DNA of 64,000 nt from Phaseolus vulgaris (Eukaryota > Streptophyta > Magnoliopsida > Fabales > Fabaceae), in the NCBI RefSeq assembly GCF_000499845.2, contig NC_023757.2, forward strand, positions 8,222,447-8,286,446. Reading direction: 5' to 3'. Made by a program: the position numbers and the translations under genes. Of this stretch, positions 35,101 to 46,882 are shown one piece after another; the stretch's first letter is position 1; each line of letters begins with the position of its first letter. Below the pieces are notes generated by a model. It ran no database searches. It was not told the origin of the DNA and saw only the letters and a list, made by a program, of their open reading frames with translations.

Positions 35101-38100
35101 TGGCATTAGAAGAGAGTCATTTGATGGACATTGGGAAGTATGAGGACTATACACCTAAAGAGTAGGTGGAGGTAGTGAATCTTTAGGTGCACTAGGCACA
35201 ACAAGAGGATCACAAAGAACAAGAATACTAACTTGATTAGATGGAGACACAAAAGGAGAAGGAGAAGATTTAAAGTAAAGGGAAAACTCACTGAAGATGA
35301 CTGCTGAAATAAAATAGCGGTAAGAGAAGGTGAGAAATATTTAACTCCTTTTGTGATTGAGTGAACCCTAGAAAGACATATTTGTGTGACCTAGGAAATA
35401 ATTTACCAAGACCATAACTAAAATTATGAACAAAGCATGTGGATCCAAAAACTTTGGGAGGTAAGGGGTAAAGAGGGTTATGAGGAAATAAAATAGAATG
35501 AGGAATTTTGTTTTCTAAAACTAAAGATGACATGCGATTAATGAGATAACATGCACTAAGAACAACATCACCCAAAAAACGTTGAAAAACCTCACCATGG
35601 ATTAAAATAGTATGAGTTGTTTCAACAAGATGTCTATTCCTGCGCTTAACCACCCCATTTTGTTGAGATGTATAAACACACGAAGTTTGATGAATAATGC
35701 CATGAGATGATAAAGTTTTAACATAATAAGAAAGATACTTATGCCTTATCACTGCATAAAATACGAATAGAAATTCCAAATTGATTTTTTATTTCATTGT
35801 AGAAGGTTTGAAATATAGAAAACAACTCAACGATTTTTCATTAAAAACACCCAAGTAATTAAAAACACCCAAGTACATCTTGAATAATCATCAATAAAGG
35901 TAACAAAATATAGAAATCCTAAATTACACATAATACGACTTGGTCCCCAAATGTCAGAGTGAACTAAGGCAAAAAAGGAATGAAGCAATGTTGTGAAAAT
36001 TGCAAGTATATGTATACTCGCTCGATTCAACGTTTTTGGGAAGAGATCGAGCTGACTCGCATGGAGGATCGTTGGTTAAGCGGATCGAAACGAATTTGCA
36101 AGTACGTATCTGGATCAGAGGATCTTTGACTGTCTTCGATCCGTTACATGGGTTAGTACATCGCACAACTTTGAAATTGCGATCACTGAACCTTAAAAAA
36201 ATCCCCAAATCCAACCTCATTCACTGAAACCACATCACTAACAGCTTCGCCACTGGCATCTCCATCGCGCATGCCTGTCGTTCTCCTCACCGTAAACGAC
36301 GACACTTCTGTTCTCCGTGCTCGCGTTTGACACTGTTGCATCATTCAAGATCGCACGAACTACTTGCCATCGAAGTCGCCATCACACTCGCCGCAAGCGC
36401 GCTCGCCATTGTCGCGCCCCTGCCATTGCACTCGCCACGCTCCTCTCTATTCTTGTGTTGTCACAGAGGGAGAGCTCATCTTTTATATACTAATTGTTTT
36501 AATTAAATTTTTATTTCAGTCGTGGAACTATTCCTCTCTTGTTTTAGTTTTTTGTTGTGTTGGTTGATAATTATAATGGCAAGTGGAAGGTCTGATCATG
36601 CGTGGAAGCATTGTGTTTCTATTGATGGGAAAGCGAGAAACTTAAAATGTAAATATTGTGAGAAAGTATTAACATGAGGGATTTATAAATTGTGTTATGT
36701 ATTAAATATAATTTTTTATATAGAAAATTACTAGAAAAAGAACTACGAATGTGTTTCCCCCTAACTAACATGACTCAAACGATAAACTTGATAAATTAGA
36801 CAAACTTAGAACAAGTTGTTGCATCTTGATAGTTGTCCGATAGTGGGTGGCACGGCCCAACAAACTCTTGTTAGGATAGTCTCTAAATAGCTCTAATATC
36901 ATATTAAGTAGTAGACTTTAAGCCTAACTCAACCTTATAAAAATGACTCATAAGGTGAGATTTTCCCTCACTTATATACTATGAAATGTTCTTATCTCTA
37001 GTTGATATGGGATCTCCAACAGATAGAAATATCTAACAATATCTAATAATATCTGATAATATCTAATAATATCTAATAGTTAGGAAATATGTGAAGGCTG
37101 CCACGTGTCAATAGCTTAGAGGATATATTTGTTAAGTGTTAGTTGTACCAGTTTTGCTATATATGGCTACTTCTATCTTTTTTGGGTATCTTGCAATTGA
37201 TTCATCAAATTTTTGTAATTCTGCCCTTCATCTTAATAAAGTTTTCAGAACTTTTCTTTTCTTGGGTTCCCTATTCTCCCCAAGTTCTTTGAATCTTTTG
37301 TGTTCCTAGAACTAGAAAATTTTATAACATCATATATCTGAAAACAACTTTAATTCCATAAATCTAAATAAAATAACAAATCTATACAATCTAACTCTAA
37401 ACAATTATTTAATTATTAATATTTTCCTCACCATCAACTTCACTTGTAACTAAATTCTAAAAAACATGCCTAAATGAAAATCATTAACAATTGATATAAA
37501 GGTATTATTGTTAAATTTGAAATTAAATATTAAAAAAAATATTTTAGAAGCGGACATAGAATGTTAATTATATACATTTATATAGACCCTCACACTTAGA
37601 TATTTAAATATTAACAGATAGCGGGTGTCAGCAAAATATGGATATCATGGTACCCATACCTACTCTATAAACAATCGGTTAATTAAAAGTATCCATTTTG
37701 TTTTACCCGCAGATATTTGTAGATATGAATTTCTTTGTCATTCCTAAATAAGAGGAAGAATATCTCTTCCAATCTAGTTCAATTGTCTGAAGAAATACAT
37801 GCAACAGAATCAAGCACAATGATTCAAATGTCAGATTCCGAAGAATTCTGCTTTTGAAAATAATTAGTAGCAAAGTTTAAAACACTCGGTTTGGGAAACA
37901 ACAATACTCATTAGATTATAACATAAATAGAAAAAGACAACTGGAAAGTGTAAGAACAGACCGCTATAACTTCATCAAGCACATCTTGATCCAAATTCCT
38001 GGGCACAAAACCAGCTCCAATACCCTGAATTTTGTGAGGTCCTGTAGTTCAGCAGAAAATAGAAAAGATACAGCTTCTTAAAAAGAAATTAAAATTAAAA

Positions 38101-41100
38101 TAGTGGATTTGGAATATGTAGAAATTTTTTTCTGGTTTTGTACCTGGCTTTCCGCCTGAAAGTATGTTGCTTTCCAGAGGCTCTACACCAATAACCTGAT
38201 ACATATTGAAAAATAACTTAAAGGAACCCAATAACATAGAAAGCTTTCCTAAAAGAAATGTGCTTTAGATGATAAGACATGAGCAGTGAATGGAGTATAT
38301 AGATTGATATACACTTGCACCAAGTATTTTATGTATGGAGCATTCCTTTCCGCCATTATTTTGATTGATACTATCACATAAATTTGGGTTTGGCAATGCC
38401 ATTGAAAAAGATGATACCTGTATTTTTGGGTTTTGTTGTTTTAAGAATTGGCCAGCTCCAGAAACAGTTCCGCCAGTTCCAATTCCTGCAACTAAAATAT
38501 CTATCTTTCCCCTTGTATCTTCCCATATCTCTGGACCAGTTGTCTCAAAATGAACCTGTATAGTTGAATCCAACTTTGTACATCAGATGACACGGTAGCA
38601 CATCCTGCTAAATCTATTTAGGACATTTCAATCAAGTTGGTTATATTGTCTCTCAATTTGAACATTTTCCCAATCCTTTTGTTTTCTGTAGCAATTTTAG
38701 AAAATAGTGCTTAGGAAGCCAAAACTTTAAAAAAAGGTTAACTGGCTGCATGACTTTGTTACTTCTAGAGAACCCTGTAACTGACTTCAATCTTGTGTAT
38801 CATGTGTTATGATAAAGTCTTGCAGAAAACCCAGAACAGAAGAATGAATTAAGGAAGGGAAAGACCACAGAATAAGTGCATGTGAAAGTAATTTGAAACA
38901 GTTTATCGTGAGTACCATTACTAATGTCATCATCCCCTGGGAGAAAGTAACCCAAAAATGGGTTTGATAAAATCCTCATTGCTGCCAGCAAGTGTTTTAA
39001 AGTTAAGTTTTCATTGAAGAACAGTTCTTACTAGAATCAACAATAATATTTGTTGCAGCTGCACAAACCAAGCAACATTTTATCTCCGGATTGTTGTATG
39101 TCTGTGTGATGGACACTACACTTCATAAATGGCTATGAACATTCTAATACACTGTACAGCTGTTAGATACATAAGGGCATTGGAGTTGGAGTAGGTTCAT
39201 TGGTAAGTCTGGGGAAACTTGGTTATTCTCATAATCAGAGCTATGAACATTTTCTTTTGATTATGCTCACGGGCTTGATAAGAAAATGGAGGACTGAGGT
39301 CAAAGTGCGGTGGCAGGGCACCTGGCGGTATACTTTGTTATTTGGTGCCTGTAGCTGGAACAAAATGCATTTATCTTCAAGTGAAAATTTTCTTTTGCAT
39401 TTCCATTAACCTGGACTTTATGACTACGGTTTTAAATAAGGCTTCCAACCGGATATAACTAAAAGAAGCATCAATTACCAAATCTGTGTACAACTGTACA
39501 AGATACAGGTCTAACCCGGATGCTGGACCTAACGGTGCACCCTGTATAGGTTCCCATTTTCAGGAACACAGGATTCATGGACTTAAACATAGAATAAGCT
39601 GTTATAATTACCTTAGGATTTGAAGGATTATCAAATTGTTGAAGTATGTATGCATTGGGGGTATTTTTCAAAATTTCTTCAGCCTTTTGAACTGCACCAT
39701 TCATGCCCTTCGCTGCATCAGTCAAAACAAGCTCAGCCCCAAATGCTTTCAAAAGAACTCGTCTTTCTAAACTCATTGAAGCAGGCATTGTCAAAATGAG
39801 TTTATATCCTCTTGAAGCTGCTATAAAGGCAAGACCAATTCCAGTGTTCCCACTGGTAGGTTCCACCAATATACTCTGAAATGCACATGAGAAGCAAGTT
39901 ATCCCAGACAAAAAAAATGATCAAGCAACATTAAAATTATTTAGCCACAGCTAACCTGAAAATAAAGTTAATCACAAAAAATTATCTAGCTCCTATGAAG
40001 ACCACAGTATGCAGCATAAATGTAAAGGACAGAACACTGTCTCATTCCACCCCAAAGTAAAAAGTTTGACTTGACAAAATGTTCATACTGAATCGTAGTT
40101 TTAGAATAGTCAAACCAGTAAATATCTCTGCAAAGTTGTGCAAGATGTCATTTTGATAATAGAAAAAAGTTTATAATGAACACATTGAACTCATATTAGG
40201 GCATATAAAGTCTCAACATTTTAAAAATTTGCTCATATGCAGTCACATTATAAAAGCTTAACATACACCAAAGCATGGTAGTATGATTTCTTGACAAAGG
40301 ATCTGTTTGAGAAACATCTCCATAAAGACTTCTAGAGAAGAAAAAAATGAAGTGAACTTCTTCATAAATTAAATTTAACTTGTGGACAAGTAAAAGCATA
40401 AATAATTAAAGAAGCAATATGAGAGATCTTCTACAAACTAGCTTATGCATAAACTAATTTTAAATTACAAAAATGAACATTTCATTTTTTTCTTATGTTT
40501 CTCTGCTATAAGCTTTTTTTTATTGGAGAAAGGTGCACAGTTAATTTTATTGTCAACAAGGAAGTTGTATACCTGTGGTGAAGCACAAGAGTATAGAGAT
40601 ATTGACAAAATACACCATATACGTCAATTATGTCAGATACTATTTCTAAAAAATCATAGTTACTTCCAAAATATTATTTTTGCTTCAATTAATGCCTGCT
40701 AAGGCATTACATGTTGGACTCTAGAACAATACTGCTAAGATCAAACATAAAACAATTTTGATACCTAAATAGAAAATGCCAAGTATGGGAAGAATAAGTT
40801 GTTAAGGTGGTCTGCATTAACCATGGCTGACAAGCAGCAAGAGTTATAGTGAAATCAAATATTACAAAAAGTCACATACTATGACATCCACATTTTCTTT
40901 CTACCATTTATACCTTCCCAGGTGTTATAGCTCCTCGCTGCTCAGCATCATTTATCATGCTCAAACCAATCCTGCAAGATGAAAAATTGGAAGCATTAAA
41001 GAAAAAAAATACTAGGGACAGAGTAAACCTCCAACATGCAAATTTATGTGGCCAAATAACTTATGCAAGCGCATAGAAGCACCAGCATCAGCCTCAGGAA

Positions 41101-42477
41101 TTTTGAGTTTATACCTAACGACAACTTAAACTATCACCAAATAATGGATACATAATCAAGTCTTTTTCACTAGTACCATAAAAAGAGTTAGATGTAATCC
41201 ATATTGAAATCCAGTTCTTGAAGCTATCCTCATCAACAAATAACAACAAAAAGAATAAAAACTAGCAAAGAAATCAACAACAAAATCAAACCAGATAATT
41301 TTGTCACCTGAAACATGGACTTGTTTGGTTTGAGAAATATTTTCTATTTTAATTTTCAGCAACACACTCTTTATAATTGGTTCATCTTCCAAACAGTCAT
41401 ACAATTCTTACATTTTAAAGATTACGCTTAAAAAACTATCTTATTAACATTCCTTGGTCACAAATGCCAAAATCTTTGTCGCTTTATTTCATGCTGTTAA
41501 GAGATATTCACAACATCATTTTCATTGAGACTAAAAACCACGATCACAGATCTCACATGTTTAACAAGCAACTAATCAAATTCAAGTTCTTACCTGTCTT
41601 TGACACTACAACACGGTTCCATAATCTCAAGCTTTGCAGCAATATTGGCCACAGAACCCTTCGTGATATTGTTTAGGTAAACCATTGGCGTTTTCCCTAT
41701 GAGCTGTGCCACGTCAGCAGCAAAAAGAACCAAATAGATTAAGATTTATCCTTGAAGCTGATTTCACACACATAAATCAAACGACAAAAGTTCCTTAATA
41801 GAATAGAAGTTTCTCCTCGGTAACCTATGTGAATATTTATCAAAAACTTTCATTTTATAGATTATGTGACTGTTTAGAGAGACTTTTGGCAGGCACCTAT
41901 AGGAAGGGGCAAAAGAAAAAAAATATGAAATCATTTCTCCAACATCAAAAATTAGTTTATACCTCAACTAATTTGGAGAAGTTATTGACTGATAGCTTCA
42001 TCAAAAATCTGGTTTTCATCCCATGAAGCATGAGATTTAGCTCATGCAAAAGCTAATTTAATATTTCCTTCTTATTTTTCTCTTCCAAAAATGCCAACCC
42101 TCCAAACAAACCTTATGAGAGATTAACCTCCAATTCTAACTAAGAACAACGGTAAAAGCATCTAAAGAACTCATCTAAGCTATTGTATCCCAAAGGTGAA
42201 GAAATTTCAAGCAACACATTCAGAGGCTTGAAAATTCAGTTAAACTAACCTGGGTAACATCCTCAGCAATGTTGAGACCCTCAATTTCGGTTTGGGGCTT
42301 AACGGAGACAGCTTTGCAGAAAACGGGGGAAGGCGACGAGATCCTCGTGACGAGTGGTCTCGAACAGCGGCCGCTGGCGGGCCTGAGTGAATTGGCGGTG
42401 GAGACGGTGGTGAAAGAGTGGAGAGTGGGAGCACGCGAAGAACAGGTGAAGGAGTTGACGAAGGAAGCAGAAGTCAT
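29116..42477 (-). CDS. plastid-type O-acetylserine(thiol)lyase (cysteine synthase)
   Basis: The enzyme makes L-cysteine and acetate from O-acetylserine and sulfide using pyridoxal phosphate, the last step of sulfate assimilation. Ten exons (42250-42477, 41594-41703, 40914-40971, 39612-39875, 38418-38555, 38144-38195, 37962-38041, 30387-30446, 29961-30041, 29116-29208) join in phase to 387 aa. Residues 1 to about 65 are Ser/Thr/Arg-rich, a plastid transit peptide ending near [10 protein letters not shown]. Landmarks: Lys111 (PLP lysine, in CSVKDR), PTSGNTG (138-144, substrate loop), GIGTGGT (244-250, phosphate loop), GGKPGPHK (280-287, the loop that contacts serine acetyltransferase), GISSG (332-336). 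The ATG at 42475-42477 is the first in-frame Met. Length and sequence match plastid OAS-TL (392 aa in Arabidopsis). Intron 7 is 7.5 kb and full of transposons; the exons look intact. Confidence 0.95.
33065..34510. repeat. LTR-like block inserted in Copia A
   Basis: The block splits Copia A between the integrase end and the reverse transcriptase. It starts about TGATGGCAGAGCC, has a Gypsy-LTR-like part with many TCTCGG motifs (33650-33800), then a ~185-bp tandem duplication, a TATAAATAAG box at 34232 and an LTR-like tail. The layout resembles the solo LTR at 46883-47870. CTATA before the start (33060-33064) and CTATC near 34516-34520 could be an imperfect target duplication, but the right end is uncertain. 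A 33185-33442 open frame has no recognised domain. Confidence 0.45.
33838..34210. repeat. tandem duplication of ~185 bp
   Basis: Two diverged copies (about 33838-34020 and 34022-34210) each contain GGTTTCTAAACCTACCTAGG, AAACCCTAGGTC, CACATGAGACCTT, CTTGCCATGTGACTAGCTTT and CTCCCACCA in the same order. They lie in the LTR-like block inside Copia A. Confidence 0.88.
34697..34946. repeat. ~80-bp duplication at the Copia A/Copia B junction
   Basis: The passage GCTAACAACAACCTTGTGG ... GATACCCCTTCACATTCTC ... CAAGAATATAT occurs at about 34697-34785 and again, slightly diverged, at about 34867-34946. The second copy ends exactly where Copia B starts (GGACGAAAGG). This suggests that the two Copia fragments were joined by a repair or template-switch event rather than by simple insertion. 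Confidence 0.85.
34949..35998 (-). pseudogene. Copia retrotransposon B, integrase fragment
   Basis: Minus-strand frames show [62 protein letters not shown] and [16 protein letters not shown], that is, a Copia integrase core and C-terminal part. They continue to a frame containing [15 protein letters not shown]. The block matches 57860-58870 of the complete Copia element in this window closely on both DNA and protein level, so both are one family. It has stops and frameshifts and lacks gag, reverse transcriptase and LTRs. Confidence 0.88.
36576..36677 (+). pseudogene. hAT transposase BED zinc-finger fragment
   Basis: A 33-residue frame starts [18 protein letters not shown] and includes LKCKYCEKV before a stop. 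The W-x-x-F/C spacing and the C-x2-C pair match the N-terminal BED zinc finger of plant hAT transposases, whose His pair would follow further on. The frame stops right after the second cysteine. The DNA before it (36000-36575), rich in CACTCGCC and CGCGC-type text, could be the 5' part of the same element. It is antisense to the cysteine synthase gene. Confidence 0.65.
36905..37020. repeat. dispersed repeat copy in intron 7
   Basis: This is the third copy of the family seen at 26810-27130, containing GACTTTAAGCCTAACTCAAC, CTTATATACTATGAAATG and TTGATATGGGATCTCCAACA. Non-coding. This copy is in the same plus-strand direction as the other two. Confidence 0.6.
37021..37310. repeat. possible LTR fragment with ATATCTAATA repeats
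   Basis: It begins with four to five ATATCTAATA-type units. These are the inverse complement of the units that open the LTRs of the Copia element at 56008-60612. An AATAAAG signal near 37235 and a TTCTTGGGTTCCC tail follow. The remainder does not match the Copia LTR, so the relationship is uncertain. Confidence 0.3.
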
Positions 42478-44005
42478 TGTTGTTGGTGAAGGTAAGGAAT
42501 TGGAGAACGACGACGTTTGTCGAGTTGAGCTGAAACTGATTTGTCGAAACGAAAATGGCAAGTTACTGCAGAATCGCACGAACTCACTTCACAGTATCCT
42601 TTTGTAGTTGCTCCCACGAATGTGCATTAAAAGATGTGTGGCAAAGGGCCAATGATAAGTTAGCAACAATAAAAATCACACATTGTTCTTCACTGTCACA
42701 CTCTGTATATGACTTTTATTATTACTTTATTACTATATATAATGATTAAAAGTTATTCTTATTTTTTCTAGATAATAAGAATCACATCTATCGCATATCA
42801 ATTTAATATTTGAAAAATAGTATTATTAGGAGAAAAAATTTCAGCTACATTTTAAATATTTTGAACAAGTAAAAATTAGAGTTTAGTGATCATGCTCTCG
42901 TAATCTAAAATTATTTTATATTATTGTCCAATCACAGATAATTATTTATATAGTTTTTAACTTAATTAAATATAAAGATGAATAAACCTACGAATATATT
43001 TTTTGTAAGCATGTAAAAGTAATTATTTTCGTCGGGATTAATGTGAAGTTATTAAACGTTTTAAAAAAATGAAACATTGTTTGGAATAAACATACATTTT
43101 ATGATAAATATGATTTATAAATTTTCCAACAAAATATTTCTAAAAGCTAATTCCTACATATGTGATTTAATTAAAAGTAAGATATTCTCTGCGTAGTAGA
43201 ACAACGCTTCAGAATAGTCTATTAAATTTGGGAAACAATGAATAGATTATCAAAGTAAAACCTGAATTAAAATTAGACAAAAATAATAATTTCCCCTGAA
43301 ATTATATACGTGTTGACTTGTTCCAAATCCAAAGTGTTGACATTTTGGATAGACGCTGGATTGATGACGTGATTAAGATAACGAAAAATTATTAATTTTT
43401 GCCTGTAATAATGGTAATATTTTGAATTTTTAGAAATAAACGAAAATAACATTTTAGTCTCTTTTTAGTGATTTTAAAAATTTAATTAACAAAAATATTT
43501 ATAGTTTCTGTATGATTATTGTCTTTTATATGTTTAACGTATTTGAAATCAAAATATCGTAGTATTATGAGTAAAAAAATAAAATTCAAAACTTAGCCAG
43601 TGACAAAAAATAATTGACAGATATATTTTGTATTTATTTTATAACTTCTTTTAACTTAATTTAATACAAAAGTTGACAATTTCGTTAATTTCTTTCTAAA
43701 TTTAATATAAATAAGTTATCAGATAAACCTTCTTCTATGACTTTATACATCCTTCTTTACCATTATCAGTTTCACCATAAATTTAGGACATAAAATCAAT
43801 TTATAAAGAAATATTTTTTTAATTGGTAAAATGACAACTGTTTATGTCTAGAGACGAATTTAGTAGTTAAAACATTATAAGATTATATATAAATAATAAT
43901 AATAATAAATAAATAATATGGTGGGAAGATAAGATAAATAAATTATAATCTCATTAAATATAGGATAAGCAATGAGTAACCTTATTTTATTATCACTTTA
44001 TACAT
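42478..44005. other. 5' flank of the cysteine synthase gene
   Basis: This is upstream DNA of the minus-strand gene, up to the LINE target duplication at 44006. It is AT-rich with no other gene. The first 180 bp before the ATG are comparatively GC-rich and may hold the 5' untranslated region. No sulfur-response motif can be supported by reading alone. Confidence 0.45.
42734..42741 (-). promoter_or_regulatory. candidate TATA box
   Basis: TATATATA on the minus strand lies about 257 bp before the cysteine synthase start codon and would give a 5' untranslated region of about 220 bp. In AT-rich DNA such a sequence is expected by chance fairly often. Confidence 0.3.
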
Positions 44006-44130
44006 ATTAGACAATAATTTTTATTTTACTTTTTTTATCAATAAAGAATGAATTAAAATTAAACCTGTTTCAACACTTATACAAAGAATTACATAAAAGC
44101 CAAAACAAAACCACATAAATACAACATAAA

Positions 44131-44333
44131 GATTGTTGCATGTTGCTGATTATGCAAAAAAAAAAAAAAATAGCAAAAAAAACATACGATAGCAGCCCCT
44201 ACCCCATATGACAGCACACAAACCATGAAAGAAGATTGTTACATGTTGCTGCAGATTATGCAAAAAAAAAACAGCAAAAGAAACAAATAACAACAGCCCC
44301 CACCCCATATGACACCACACAAACCATGAATGA
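44131..44333 (-). repeat. tandem duplication in the LINE 3' region
   Basis: Two copies with a 103-bp period share GATTGTTGCATGTTGCTG, an A run, CAGCCCCTACCCCATATGAC and ACACAAACCATGAA. They lie in the 3' untranslated part of the LINE. Confidence 0.88.
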
Positions 44334-44547
44334 CAACTATTTCATTAGTTTTCCAACATAGAGACCACAATCCATTTTTCCTCCTAAATTCAAAAATAAT
44401 TTTCCTGATATACTTCCCCACCCAACCACAACTGCTCCTCCTTCACCCTTCTTACACTGCTTCCCTACTCACCTTGAACATCTACTAAAACAGATACAAA
44501 TTTACTATCATCAAATTACTTTGATATTCATATCAAAACCAGCACTT

Positions 44548-46882
44548 TCAGCAGCTTTGTAAACAAAGTCTAGGTTTCATAACCCAATCCGAGAGCACAA
44601 AATTAAAGGTTGATACCCTGTGCTTCAACCTTAGCCATGACGAAAGCTGAGCTGAATGAAAAATTTCCTCAGCATCGGACACCCCTTGCTTGAAAACCAC
44701 TAGATTTCTCTGTTCCCATATACACCGAACAATGGTCACCCACATTCCCTTCCACACCTTATTCTGATTGGAGGACAGGAAAACTAAGTGGAAGTTTTCA
44801 AAATGGTGTTTGATATCATTATGTTGTACAAACAAGATACCAAACCATCTATAACAAAGATACCATACACGTTGTGCATAAATACATTCAAGAAACAGAT
44901 GATGAGAAGATTCTTCCGTCGCTTTACAAAGCATACATACTGGAGAAATACCCATCATACCTCTCTTGATGAGGTTGTTACTAGTAGGTAGTCTGTCAAG
45001 CAGAATCCTCCACGTTGTGATTAAAGCCTTAGGCGTTGCTTTTGCTTGCCATAAAAGGTTAAACACATCATCCGTATAACCACTGGGTTGGTTACTCAAA
45101 CTCATATAGGCAGATTTCACAAAGAAAATTCCTGTCGGGTCCCCTTTCCATACAATCTGATCCAAGTTTTCCTTATCCATATTACCTATATTAATGAGAT
45201 TAAACATTTCTCCCTCCAAAATGGATTCCCAATCAAACCTTACCCTCCTCCAGCTTAGCCACCATAGCCACCTGGAATCCCCCCAGTACCTACCTCCCCC
45301 ACCGTCTTCCCTTGGTCCAGAGATACAAAATACAACCTAGGATATAATAAGCTTAGTTTATAGCTGTTTTCAACCCACGCATCCTTCCACAATCTAACTT
45401 TGTCCCCAGAGCCAATTTTCCAAGCTATCTTTTCTTGAACCCATCCATCTCCTTCATCCTCACCACATACCTTATTCAAGTCTTGCCACCACCTGGATTG
45501 ATATTTTAAAAAAGTTTGATTTCTTCTTGTTCCATTGTCATATTTAGAAACGAGGATGTCTTTCTACTTCTCCTTTTCCTCGCTCAGCAGTCTCCATTTC
45601 CCTCCATTTCCATTTTGCTAAGAGTGCATAATTAAACTTTTGAATATCTTTTATCCCTAACCCTCCTTCCTTCATGGGCTTGCACACAGTCCCCCATTTA
45701 ACCCAGGATATACACTTTTGATCATTGCCCCAAACCCAAAGGAAACTCCTTTGAATACTAGTAATTTTGTTAGATACCAATATCGGAGCTTTAAAAAAAG
45801 ATAGATAGAAAAGGGGTAAGGCAGTAAAGACCGATTTGATTAAGCATAATTTACCTGCTAACAACAACCATCTCCCCTTCCATTTGCTCAGTCTAGCTTT
45901 AATTTTATCCACAATTGGTTCCCAAAACTGCTTCCTCCTTGGTTACCTCCTACTTCTACCCCCGGGTATTTGAAAGGAATCTGCATAATATTACAGTTGA
46001 GAGTTCTTGCATACGTTTGGAGGGAAATTCTTTCTACACTAATGCCTGCCAGATTCAATTTGTGAAAGTTAATTTTAAGACCAGAAGCCAACTCGAAACA
46101 CCTTAGAATGGTCTTGATTGTAAAAATGTTGGAAAATGAATCTTCACAAAAGAAAAGTATGTCTTCCGCAAATTGTAGCAAACAACAATCAATCTCAGAC
46201 TTTCCCACCTTTACTCCTTTAAGCAGGTGCTCCTTTACAACTTTTCTTACTAGACGAGCCAAACCTTCAATTACAACAAGGAACAAAAAAGGTGTCAAGG
46301 GGTCGCCCTGCCTCAACCCCCTCGTTGGTTTAAATTCCTCCGTAGGACAACCATTGATCAAGACTGATACCGATGATGATTCCAAACAACCTTTTACCCA
46401 CTTTATCCATTTACTATGGAACCCCAACCTTTCTAACATAGTCAACAAGAAATTCCACTGGACCGAGTCATTGGCCTTTTCAAAGTCCACTTTCAAACAC
46501 AACTCACTTCTTTGATTTCTCCTTACCTCCTCGATCACCTCATTGGCCACAAGAACATTGTCTAACATTCCTCTTTCCTTCAAGAAGGCTGACTGTTTTT
46601 CATCAATAACCAAAGGTAAAACATCCTTCATACGACACGATAAGGCCTTAGTGATGATCTTGTACAGGGCTCCCACTAGAGAGATGGGTCTAAATTGATC
46701 GAGCGTATTGGGATCTTTCACTTTTGGGACAAGAGTAATAAATGAGGCATTACACCCCTTCGGTATGCATCCCGATTCCTGAAAACATAGTACAACATCC
46801 ATTATATCCTTAAGAATATCCCAGTTACTCTTTATGAAGTTAAAATTAAATCCATCCGGACCTGGGCTCTTTGATCCCTCAC
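44548..46882 (-). pseudogene. LINE reverse transcriptase and C-terminal domain
   Basis: The main frame (45888-46882) shows SKSPGPDGFN, TLVPKV, PISLVGALYKII, the DFEKANDSVQW region, GLRQGDPLTPFLF and the catalytic box as FAED. Further frames (45544-45912, 45255-45479, 44548-45219) contain SFLWVWG, GLGIKD, WKDAW, DRLPTS and a CMLCKATEESSHHLFLEC zinc-finger-like motif, the usual C-terminal part of plant L1 proteins. Frameshifts near 45900, 45500 and 45230 break it. FAED in place of the usual YADD-type box changes one of the two metal-binding aspartates, so this copy is very probably dead even aside from the frameshifts. Confidence 0.9.

Larger units (their letters stand above)
30447..37961 (-). 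other. intron 7 of cysteine synthase, inflated by transposons
   Basis: This 7,515-bp intron separates the exon ending DVLDEVIA from the one starting [10 protein letters not shown]. The other eight introns are 102-1,056 bp. The acceptor is TTTGGCAG; the donor after GCG is GTCTGT, weaker than the GTAAG-type consensus. It contains Copia fragments at 31450-34830 and 34949-35998 (both in the gene's own orientation), an LTR-like block at 33065-34510, a hAT zinc-finger fragment at 36576 and a dispersed repeat at 36905-37020. The stretches 30447-31449 and 37310-37961 look like original intron DNA. Confidence 0.9.

Noticed and set aside
42220..42579. Cysteine synthase starting at the GTG at 42579
   Set aside because: The first in-frame ATG (42475-42477) gives a transit peptide and total length that fit the family.
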